Of a DNA stretch of 64,000 nt, positions 12,963 to 23,800 are shown one piece after another (the stretch's first letter is position 1; every line of letters starts with the position of its first letter). Position numbers and translations under genes: made by a program. The notes beneath the pieces are model-generated. The model was not told where the DNA came from and made no database searches. It was given only the letters and a program-made list of their open reading frames with translations. The stretch is from contig NC_003280.10 of NCBI RefSeq assembly GCF_000002985.6, forward strand, positions 12,210,501 through 12,274,500, read 5' to 3'. The DNA comes from Caenorhabditis elegans (lineage: Eukaryota > Nematoda > Chromadorea > Rhabditida > Rhabditidae).

Positions 12963-14848
12963 AATATGATTTAAAGCGAGAACAACGGAAAAATGGACAC
13001 TGCCGTAGTATTAAAATTGAATCTTCCAAGGAATCTTGCATTTTCCTAATGAGGAAATTCAAATCATGTACTCTTTTCCAGAATTTCCTGCCGTTCTCAG
13101 AAAAATATAATCAATGATTCGACTATTTCTGGCCGTGACATAGGAAAACCTCCGGGCGTAATTTTCATATAAATATGCCGTATTGTGACCGTAGAAAATC
13201 CCCGAGAATTGGAAAAACTGGGATATTTTGTTGAAAAAATGCGACACTTTTGCACAAAAATTCCAAAAAATGAGAATTTCTCATTTCCCCCCTCAAGTTC
13301 TCGCTCATTTGAACGAAGTAAGGCGAAAAACCTGTGTAGGTGACAGCGGCGGGCGGATCAAAAACCCCAATTTCGCGAATTGGATTGATTCTCGAATGGT
13401 TGTTATAAAAGGAGTCGTCGTCGTCGTGGAAAGAATGGATCGGCTGACTGTCTGAGACTGGCCACAAGATGGGGAAAAAAGTAGTGGCAAGGACGAAGGA
13501 ACGGATAGAGATGGCGGAAAACGATTACGGTATCTTCTTCTCATTTTTCTTCAGCGACAAACACACCAAGGAATTTCGTTTTGGTACTGGAAATAGTACT
13601 CAAAAAACCAAAAAATCGAGTTCAACGAGAACCTATAATCCTTCAGTGCGTTGGTCTTTGTTGACCGTTTACACCCATATAGATTCCGAGAACATACGTC
13701 ATACAATACGTTGCATAAGGATTTTCCAGTGAAATCCTAAGAAATTGGCTCTGGGAGTGGAAAAACTGTGAAGAAATAGGCATTTAGAATATAGATTCGC
13801 AAGAAATTCGATAAAAATCTCCATAGAAACGTCCAGAAGACCGATTTCAAAGAAATCATGGTTTTCTTCAAGCATCAGTATTTAAAAATATTGATGGGGA
13901 GAATTGAACTTTGAACAATTATTTTAGCAGAAAAACGGCGGGCTCTGCAATTGCGACAAATTTTAGGTGACATGATGGAAAAGCTTCACATTTCGTGCAT
14001 TATAAGAAAATTGATCGGTTTCGGAACAACTCCGGCAACTTTATTGAGTAGTTTTGGAGCCAATTCGTGTCTAATAGCACATTGGGTAGAAATTTCTCCA
14101 AGAAAAACGAACAAACCGTAAGAAATTTACCAGATGTTCAGATATATTCTACAGACCTGCTACTAGAAAAAACAGCGAAACAGTGATGGAATCCAGCAAA
14201 TATCAGAGGAAACAAGAATGAAGCAAAACAATAATGGAAAAGCGCGGGTGGATGCGAAAACACGTTTCCCACCAACGAAATATCGATTTTTCGCGGAGAT
14301 TTCGAAACAATAGATGATAATTCTGCAATAAAAGCACATCGTGAAGCTGAAAATAAAGAAGAATGATTAAAAACAAGAGTCCATAAGCCGATCAATATTT
14401 GACGGGCGCGACACTTGGCTAAAAATCGATTTTTGGAGGTTTCAAGTGGGTCAAAATGATTTTTCTGATTACTCACGTGTTTCCGGGTATTTTTGTTGTA
14501 TATTTGTGTAGAAAATTTACAAAAATTACAGTAAAATTGGCGAAAAATCGCTGAAAATCGAGGAAAAAGGCTCTTTGCTCGCTGCCGTCTCCGCACTGCT
14601 AAATCGGTTTTCGTGGTGAGACCTACGCGAGTGGCGACGCCATGCGCCTTTAAACACGATTTATTTTCGAATTGTTTTTCTACATCGTTTTCTCTTAATT
14701 TCAGCTGGGAAAATTGTTTTTAATCGATTTTTAATTGAAATTTTTGCATAAAATCCTTGAAATTTAATTTTTGTATGGGAAAATTTGCTTAAAATTGCCT
14801 AAAATCACCGAAAACGCCGTCTCTTTTCATATTTTTAATTATTTTCCA

Positions 14849-14857
14849 ATTTCAGCC
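14849..14857 (+). promoter_or_regulatory. Probable trans-splice acceptor of rsr-2
   Basis: TTTCCAATTTCAG ends at 14855, two bases before the ATG at 14858. No upstream coding exon precedes it. This is the usual arrangement of a C. elegans spliced-leader acceptor. Confidence 0.7.
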
Positions 14858-16723
14858 ATGTACAATGGAATCGGACTTCAAACCGCCCGTGGATCGGGAA
14901 CCAATGGATATGTGCAGTCGAATTTGTCGCATCTTATGCAAGCGAGAGTGAGTATTCCGGGGAAAATACTGATTTTTGCTGGAGATTTTCAGCGAAAAAT
15001 CGAAATAAAAAACAAATTTAAAGCAAATTACTTGCTTTTCTCTATGCTAAACGCACTAAAAATCGTAAAATGATGCTAATTAATCATATTTTCAGCGAAA
15101 AATCGAGTACAACGGCGAAGATGACCTGCGCAAAATGGAAGCCGAGCTCAATCGAAAGCCCAACGAGGAAATCATGGATCACAACAGAAAACGTCAAATC
15201 GAGGTGAAATGCACCGAATTTGAGATGCTCCTAGAGGACAAGGGCCTCGACGACGAGGATATCGAGCGAAAAGTCGGCGAATATCGTAAAAATCTGCTGA
15301 AACAGCTCGAATCCGGCGAGCTTAACGTCGACGAGGAGCTGAGCACCAAGGAATCACACGCCAGACGTCGCGCCGCCGCGAATAATCGGGATAAAATGCG
15401 AAATGCGTTGGGATTGGGCGAGGATTACGTGCCGGGAAGCTCGATGGCCAAGATGAACAAGTCGGATGTGGTTGGAGCTGCGATGGAGTCGGAACTTCCA
15501 CAAAAAGATGATAAGGAGAAGCTTCTCGAGACACTTCGTCTGCATAGAAAATCGAAGAAGAAGCAGGAATCCAGCAGTAGTAGTAGCAGTAGCAGTAGCT
15601 CATCAGAATCCTCCAGTGAAGACGAGAAGCATCGTAAGGATCGTAAGAAGAAGGAGAAGAAGCAGAAGCTGAAGGAGATGGAGAAACGTCGGGAGAAGCT
15701 TCGGCAGAAGGAACGGGAGCTTTTGGCGGTGTCGGATAAGGTGAAGAAAGAAGAACCAGCAGAGTCCAGTGATGAGGAAGACAGCCGGAAAGATCAGAGG
15801 AAGCCTCGGGAAGATCGCAGAAGATCGGTGGAGCGACAGGATCAACGGGAAGATCGTAGAGATCGCAGAAGATCCCCCGAGGATCCTCGAGAGCGTCGGA
15901 GATCCCCTGAAGATCGTACAGTTCGCAGAAGATCGCCGGAACGTCGCCGCCAGCAGCGATCCCCAAGTGTCGAGCGTCGGAAGTCACCACAACGCCGGGA
16001 TGAGCGACGTCGGCGACACGATTCGTCGGAAAATGAGAGAAGATCCACTGCCACCGCGTCGAAAAAATCGAGAATGGTATGGAAATTCGAGATTTTTTGG
16101 CGAAAAATTGCGGAAAACTCGAGTTTTAATCGGGAAAATGCGAAAATTTTGAAATTTTGCATGAGAATAACGAAAATAACGGGGAAATTTTAATTTTTTC
16201 CTGAAAAATTACCAAAAAATGCAATTTTTTTTCAAAAAAACCGTAAAAATTTGGAGTTTTTGCCGGTCAAAACTGAGAAAATTTTTTAAAAATTTCTCGA
16301 AAAACTTTTAAAAAAAGTCAATTTTGAAGTTTTCACAGGAAAAACGAGAAAATTAAAATATTTTTACAATAAAAATACTGAAAAATTCAATTTTTCAGGA
16401 AAAAAAAAACTTATTTCAGCGGGTAAATCTGCAAAAATTAGGTTTTTTTCGTTGAAAAATGTGAAAATTTTAATATTTTTTTCGCCAAAAAATCCTAAAA
16501 TTTATTCATTTTTCAGGACGAACTCGAAGTGAAACAAGAGCCACCAAGTGATTCTGAAGATTATATCGCAAAAACCAATTTGGCACCGATTCGTGTTGAA
16601 AAATCCGCCGAAAAAGTGGAAAAATCTCGAAAATCATCGTCAGAAAGCTCTTCGGGCTCCTCGGATTCTGACTCGTCGTCCGATTCATCGTCATCGTCGG
16701 ATTCTTCTTCGGATTCGGAATAA
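14858..16723 (+). CDS. rsr-2: RSR-2, SRm300/SRRM2-type splicing coactivator
   Basis: Exons 14858-14947, 15096-16076 and 16517-16723 join in phase 0 and encode 425 residues. The N-terminus ([20 protein letters not shown]) is the hallmark of the Cwc21/SRm300 family. It is followed by the cwf21 helical segment, about residues 50-95 ([19 protein letters not shown]), which in other organisms docks on Prp8/U5 in the catalytic spliceosome. After that come a serine run, a Lys/Glu-rich helix and an RS/RD-rich low-complexity region. The C-terminus is a Ser/Asp tail. It is much shorter than human SRRM2 but has the same ordered N-terminus. The protein should act in the nucleus on pre-mRNA. A spliced-leader acceptor sits directly before the ATG. 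sinh-1 starts 1.1 kb downstream on the same strand, which is possible but long for an operon gap. Confidence 0.96.
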
Positions 16724-17800
16724 TTTTTTCTTGTGTTTTATTTATTTTTTTTTAATTTAAAAATCATTTAAATTTATGTTTTGAGCCGAAAAAATGGCTG
16801 GAAAATCTGGATTTAAAGGTTTTTTTTGGATTTTTTTTGTGTGAAAATCAAGAAAAAGTTGAAAATTTTCATTGATTTTTGCCTAAAAAACCACATTTTC
16901 TGGGTTTTCAAGTCAAATTTTATTAATTTTTTCGGAAAAAAAGTTGGAAATTAGTAAATTTTACATCAAATTTAATGTATTTTTCTCGGAAATTTTTGAG
17001 TTTTCTCAATTTTCAGTCAAATTTTCTGATAAAGCTAGATTTTCAGCTAATTTTTCTGGAAAGTCCTTCATTCTCAGTCAAATTTAAATAATTTTTCCGA
17101 AAAAAAGTTGGAAATTGGCAAATTTTGTGTCCATTTTATTGATTTTTCTCTGAAAATCCGGAAACATTTTTTTTTCATTCAAATTTTATCGATTTTTTCT
17201 TTAAAAAATCGGGATTTTAGGATAATTTTTCTAAAAATCCCTCGATTTTCAGTCAAATTTTAATAATTTTTCCGGAAAAAAAGTTGGAAATTAGCGAATT
17301 TTACGCCAAATTTAATGTATTTTCTCTAAAAATCCGGAAAAATAATTAAATTTCGTTCAAATTTAATCAATTTTTTTTTCTGAAAAATCACTATTTTCTG
17401 CTAATTTTTTTTTAGAAATTCTTTTCGATTTTCAGCCTAATTTTTCCGAAAAAAGCTCGAATTTCCCGAATTTTTAGTTTATTTTCAGACAAATTTGTTT
17501 GGAAATTCCAGACTTTCAGCCAGTTTTTTTTTCTGGAAATTTCCCGATTTTCCCGTCAAATTTAATCAATTTTTTCTGAAAAATCTAGATTTTCTGCTAC
17601 TATTTTCCCCGTTCATTCCCGATCTTTTGTGCTCCAAAGAGCAAATTTCTTTATTTCTTTTTGCTACTTGTTTTCCCCCAAACGCTGTACATGAAGAATC
17701 TCCTGAAAACTGGGATTTTTCGTCTTTTTTTCTGTCTGAAGACAGTTGGAAATATCATGATTTCCCCCCCCCCCCCCTCCATCTCCGATGCTCAAAATTT
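16724..17800. other. Intergenic AT-rich gap between rsr-2 and sinh-1
   Basis: No coding potential is seen. The sequence is repetitive, with reiterated phrases such as TTTTCCGGAAAAAAAGTTGGAAATTAG and TCAAATTTAAT about every 110-150 bp. No canonical AATAAA was seen right after the rsr-2 stop; AATAAT overlaps the stop codon. Confidence 0.6.
17764..17777. repeat. C14 tract (G-quadruplex-prone) before the sinh-1 start
   Basis: Fourteen consecutive C bases lie about 40 bp upstream of the sinh-1 ATG. The G-rich minus strand can form a quadruplex. Such tracts are known deletion hot spots in C. elegans lacking the DOG-1 helicase. Confidence 0.9.
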
Positions 17801-17818
17801 TCAGACATTTCCAGTGAA

Positions 17819-20800
17819 ATGGGCCACGTGGACCGCGAGGATCTTCTCAACGTAATTCGACATGAGCTTCGGCTCGAGGACGATGATGGTCCGGGACTTT
17901 GCTCTCGGCTTCTCCTGAATCCAGACAGGAAATGTCGTGCCGGAGGTCTTCCGCTGGATTTTAGACTGAAAAATGGGGATTTGATGGATGATGGGGATGC
18001 GGGATTTGATGATATTTATGAGGTTCGGCGGGGATTTTGGAAAAAATGTTTTCCGGAATTAAAAAAAAAAGCACTTTCAGCTTTTTCTGCCAAATATTTT
18101 ATATATTTTTTGTTTAAAAAAAATATTTTTTCACTGAAAACGGTAAAAAAAATTAAAATAAATAAATTTTAAATTTTAAAAAAGCTTAAATTGAAAAATA
18201 TTACAGTAAAAATTCAGAATTTTCAAAAAAAAACTATTTTTTTCCGGAATTTTCTGTTAAAAATTGCAGATTTTCAGCACTTTCTGCCAAAAATTTTCAC
18301 GATTTTAAATTTTTTTCTCTCCAGAAAAGTGTTTTTTCCAATAAAATCGGTGAAATTTTATAAAAATTTCAGAAAAAAATTAAAAAAAAAACAATTTTTT
18401 TCCGGAATTTTTTTTTCTTTTTTTTTCATATTTTCAGCGCTCTTTGCCAAAAATCACAATTTTTATAATTTTTTCCAATAAAAAAGGTAAAAATTGTTGT
18501 AAAATTGCAGAAAAAAATAATTTAAAAAACTAATTTTTTTCCGGAATTAAAAAAAAATATTTCCAACATTTTCTGCCGAAAATTTCCAAAATTTTTATTT
18601 TTTTTTCGCTAAAAAATAGTTTTTTTCCAATAAAATCGGTAAAAAAATTCAAAAATTTTTTTTTTCGAAATTAAAAAAATATTTTATCAAAAAATGTTTC
18701 CCCGAATTAAAAAAAAACAAGTTTAAATTGCAAAATTATAAAACTTTCAAATTTCGCTCGAAATTTTGAAAAATTAAAAAAATTGGGTCCCACCACGAAA
18801 ATCTCCGGGTTACTGTAGGCTTTCGTGGTGGGACCCAAAAAAAGTACAAAATAAGCTGAGCATAGGCAATATGGGGCTTATTTGAAAGCTCTCGGCAAGC
18901 CCAATACAGTGATAATAGTTAAAATAGTTTAATAAAAAAAAAATTTTTAATTCGAAAATTTTTTTTTCTCAATTCAAAAAAAAAAAAAAATTTCAAAAAA
19001 CCTTCAGATTCCACTCTACGAGGAGCCCATCCACACCAGAACCCTAATCAACGACTCTCTAGCTCTCCGAACCGCCGAAAAAATCAAAGAAGAAGGCCGT
19101 CGGGATAATTTCTATACAGGACCACTCGATGAACTTTTCGTGAAACAGGAGGTCAATTGGCCGCCGAAAACTCCGATTTCCACTGAAAAATCCGCTATTG
19201 AGCGGTATTTGGAAGAAAATTCGGCGAATTTGAATAATCCGCTGGGAGAATATTCGAAATTCGCGGCCACCACCACAGACCCTTCCAGACAAATTGAGAT
19301 TATTATTCCAATGTCTTGTGATGAGGAAATCGGGTTTAAAACGCTTAAAATCGAAGTTCTAACCACTGCGAGAATCCGTGAAGTTATTGGTTATTGCCTA
19401 CTTCAGTACTATTTAACGTTCGACTCCTATTTGCCGTTAGTTTTTTTTCTCGAAAAAATTCGAAAAAAATAACCAAAAATTCGAATTCAGCTCGTCGAGA
19501 GCTTTGATTTAAGTATAATCATGACCTAGTTCCGTTGGTTTTGAAAATTTGGGTCCCACCACGAAAATTTCCGGGTTACTGTAGGCTTTCGTGGTGGAAC
19601 CCAAAAAAATTCAAAATATGCTAAACATAGGCAAGCCTAATACAGTGATAATAGTAAAAATTGAAAAAAATTGGGTCCCCCCACGAAAACCTGCGGGTTA
19701 CTGTAGGATTTTAGAATTTCTCTTTTTTTTTAATTTTTGATGAAATTTTCGAGATCAGTCGTCCGGGAGCTTTGATTTAAGTATAATCATAACCTACTTC
19801 CGTTGATTTCGAGAAATTTTGGGTCCCACCACGAAAACCTCCTGGGTTATTGTAGGCTTTCGTGGTGGGACCCAAAAAAATTCAAAATATGCTAAACATA
19901 GGCAATATGGGGCTCATTTGAAAGCTCTCCACAAGCCTAATACAGTGATAATAGTAAAAATTGAAAAAAAATTGGGTCCCCCCACGAAAACCTACGGGTT
20001 ACTGTAGGATTTTAGAATTTCTCTTTTTTTTTAAATTTTTTAAGAAGTTTTTGAGTTCAGCCTGCCGAGAGCTTTGATTTAAGTATAATCATAACCTAAT
20101 TCCGTTAATTTTAAGAAAATTTGGGTCCCACCACGAAAATTCCCGGGTTACTGTAGGCTTTCGTAGTGGAACCCAAAATATTTCAAAATAAGGGGAGCAT
20201 AGGCAAAATGGGGCTTATTTGAAAGCTCTCCACAAGCTTAATACAGCACTAATAGTAAAAATTCAAAAAAGTTGGGTCCCATCACGAAAACTCCCGGGTC
20301 ACTGTAGGTAGGATTTTAGAATTTCTCCTTTTTTCAAATTTTTAATGAAATTTTTGAGTTCAGCTTGCCGAGAGCTTTGATTTAAGTATAATCATGACCT
20401 ACTTCCGTTGATTTCGAGAAATTTTGGGTCCCACCGCGAAAACGCCCCGGGTTACTGTAGGCTTTCGTGGTGGAACCCAAGAAATTTCAAAATAAGCGGA
20501 GCACAGGCAATATGGGGTTTATTTTGAAGCTCTGAACGAACGCAATACAGTGCTAATAGTAAAAATTTTAAAAAATTTTAAAAATTGGGTCCCACCACGA
20601 AAACCTCCTGGGTTACTGTAGGCTTTCGTGGTGGGACCCAAAAGGGCTAAAATAGGCCGAGCCTAGTCGATATGGGGTGCATTTGAAAGGTCTCGACGAG
20701 GCTGACATCATGCAAGCAATGAAATTTGTGTAAAATGTCAAAAAAAAATTTTCTGAGAAAAAAATTTTTTGTTAATTTTTTCAATTTTTCAGCGGCGAAG

Positions 20801-23800
20801 TCGACGACTATCAATTCTACTTGGCCGAAGAAGACGGCGAAATCGAACACGAGCTCCCACCACTGGACAGCTCGAAGCTTGTAGGCCAAGTAGGCTTCAC
20901 GTGCCTCGGCCTAGTCTCACGTATCAAGAAAAATGGGAATAGCCGTCAAAAACGGGCTGTGGCTGTGTGGTTTGTCGATAAGGATCAATATGTGATAGAA
21001 GTTGATAATATGGAAAAACCGTTGCGATGGCTTAGAGATGAAGCTTTTCGTCTCAGAGAGGAGACTGTTAAGGAGCGAGAACCCTTGTTTCAGGGGCTAC
21101 TTGATATAAAAGGTGCCTAGGATTTTTGAAAAATCTGGTTTTTGCTAAATTTTTCAATAAAAATCGTCGAAATCCCGTCGAAAAACGTCCAATTTTGACG
21201 TTTTTTTTAAAGAGCGGGGGCGTGGCTTTGGAGACTCCGCCCCTTTATTGGCTTTACTATTTTTTTGACAGCCTTAGTAGTTTTTTGACTTAATTTTGGC
21301 AATTTCAGAGAAATTTTTTAAAGATTTTTTTTCAGGAAAAATTCAAATTTCTCAAAAAAAAAAAACATTTTTTTCAAGAAAAAAAAAATTAAATTTTTGG
21401 CAGGATTTTACAGTTTTTTGTGAAAATTTTCGAATATCGCGGAATTTATTTTTAGAAAACCAAACATTTTATCCAAAAACTGCTAAATTCGACTAAAAAT
21501 TAACTTAAAGCTGTCCACGCGCCGCAGGTTTGCAAAACTAGGCTCCGCCTCTTTTTCTGTGCGGCACTGCGAAATTAGCAGCTTGACCGGGATTTTGAAT
21601 TTTTTTTCTAAAAAAAAAACAAAAAAAATCAATTTTTTCTAAAAAGTTTTTCTGAAATTTTTTGTTAAAAAAATACAAAAAAAAATAATTTAAATTTTTT
21701 TATTTAAAAAAATCAATTTCTTTTGTAAAAATAAAGAAAAAATCAGTTCTTTTTCCTAAAAAAATCAATTTGAAATAAAAAAATACATTTTTCTGGAAAA
21801 AAAGTAATTTTTTGCAAAAAAAAAAAACCGGACAAAAATCGAAAAAAATTTAGTTTTTAGAAAAAAAAGCGAAAAAATCATTTTTTTTGTTTGAAAAGCA
21901 AAAACCGTAAAAAAATAAATTCTTTTTCCTAAAAAAAGCAAAACAAAAAATCACTTTTTTGTAAAAAAAATACTATAAAAATATCAATCTTTGAAATAAA
22001 AAAACGAAAAAAAAGTAAATTCTTTGCTTTAAAAAAATTTACAAAAATTAATTTTTTTTCAGAAAAAATTCCGAAAAAAGTAAAAAATTAAAACTTTCTT
22101 TTTCCAGAATACTACATGGAAGCCGTTGACAATTTCGACGTGAAGCTTGACCTAGAAGCCAGTATCTCGAGTGCTCGGAGCCTCGAATTCGTGATGATCC
22201 GAAAAAACAGCTCAAGAGCCGGATTCCATCCACGTGGCGGCCGATACGGTCGACAAATGAGCGCAATGCTCACTCTGAAAATGCCGAATAGCCCAATCGC
22301 GGCGGGACCCATGACACCATTGCCAACGGTAATGGAGGAGAGCCCGGCGGTGGCAGGCACTTCCAATGGATTCGGTTTCCCTAAAGCTGAAAGTTGTGGG
22401 GCAATTGGTAAATGCTCGATTTTTTGAAAATTAAAAAAAATCTTACAGCACTTTTTTTCGAGTTCTCTTTTTTTCGAATTTTCCGGTTTTTAAATACATT
22501 TTGCATTGAAAAACGGTTTTTTTTTTCGGAAAATTTTCCGATTTTTCAACGAAAATTTGTGAAAAAAACCGCTAAAAATTGGAATTTTTGCAAATTTTGT
22601 TTAAAAAATCGGTGTTTTCTTAATTTTTTTTTTGGAATTTTCAACAACATTTTCTAAAAAAAATATGAAATACTCTCCATTTTTTTTCGGATAATTCCCT
22701 GAAAAATGTGAGAACGAATTTTTTAATTGTTAATTTCAGAAAAATTTTTTTTTTTAAATTTTTTAAATTTTTTCATTTTTTCATTTTCCACAAATTCTAT
22801 TGCCTGCATCGTGCCAGGCTTGTCAAGAGCTTTCAAATGCACCCCATATCGACTAGGTTCGGCCTGAATTACCCCCACTTTTTGGGTCCCACCACGAAAG
22901 CCTACAGTAACCCGGAGGGTTTTCGTGGTGGGACCCACTTTTTTCAATTTTTATTATTAGCACTGTATTAGGCTTGCCGAGAGCTTTCAAATGCACCCCA
23001 TATCGACTATGCTCTGCTTATTTTGAAATTTTTTGGGTCCCACCACGAAAGCCTACAGTAACCCGGAGGGTTTTCGTGGTGGGACCCACTTTTTTCAATT
23101 TTTATTATTAGCACTGTATTAGGCTTGCCGAGAGCTTTCAAATGCACCCCATATCGACTATGCTTTGCTTATTTTGAAATTTTTTGGGTCCCACCACGAA
23201 AGCCTACAGTAACCCGGAGGTTTTCGTGGCGGGACCCAAAAATTCTCAAAATCAACGAAAGTAGGTCATGATTATACTTAAATCAAAGCTCTCGACAAGC
23301 TGAATTCGAATTTTCGGTATTTTTTTTTTTTAACTAACGGTAGAATTTTTTGAGAGAAAAAAGTTTTCAAAATTTTTTTTCGAAAAAAAAAATCTGCTTT
23401 TTTGTTAAATTTTTCTGTCAACAATGTTAAAACTCTGAAAAAATCCAACCAATTTTCCCTTTTTTCAGCTTCTACACCAGGAGTGACATGGAATGATGAT
23501 GGAGGCCAACTTTCTTCGTTTATTGTGCAACGAATTCACAAATTTAAGCCAAAATGGAAGGCAAACCTGAGTACGGTGGTTTAAAACTGTTTCAGAATTT
23601 TTTTTTCAAAAAAAAATGTAAAAAAATTGTTTTTAATAAAAACAATTTTCTGTGAAATTTTTTAGGTTCGAAAATGCCAGAAAAAAAAAAGAAAAAAAAA
23701 TGCAATAATTACAAATTGCTAACAAAAGCTTTTGAATTTTCTGGAATAAACACAATTCGATTTTCAAAAAAATATGGAAATTTTTTTTTTCTAAAATTGG

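Larger units (their letters stand above)
10143..14855. other. Intergenic/promoter region between the MATH/Q-rich gene and rsr-2
   Basis: This divergent interval holds an inverted repeat (10405-10772), a candidate small exon (11226-11289), a GA-rich promoter-like block (about 11990-12480), a truncated hairpin element (12838-12962), and a stretch at 13.3-14.4 kb whose composition is less T-rich than the introns. That stretch has several 60-150 codon open frames on both strands. None has homology I recognise or a clear splice context. Both flanking genes probably use promoters here. Confidence 0.6.

Noticed and set aside
14138..14596. 152-codon minus-strand frame upstream of rsr-2
   Set aside because: It is Phe/Ser-rich, has no recognisable domain, and overlaps likely promoter and outron sequence. 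It is not supported as a gene.
15322..15990. 222-codon minus-strand frame over rsr-2
   Set aside because: It is antisense to the RS-rich and acidic coding exon of rsr-2 and reflects its biased composition.
18783..23300. CRISPR-like array from regularly spaced palindromic repeats
   Set aside because: Spacers are not unique, units are 120-155 bp, and the host is a nematode. It is an intronic transposon-type repeat.
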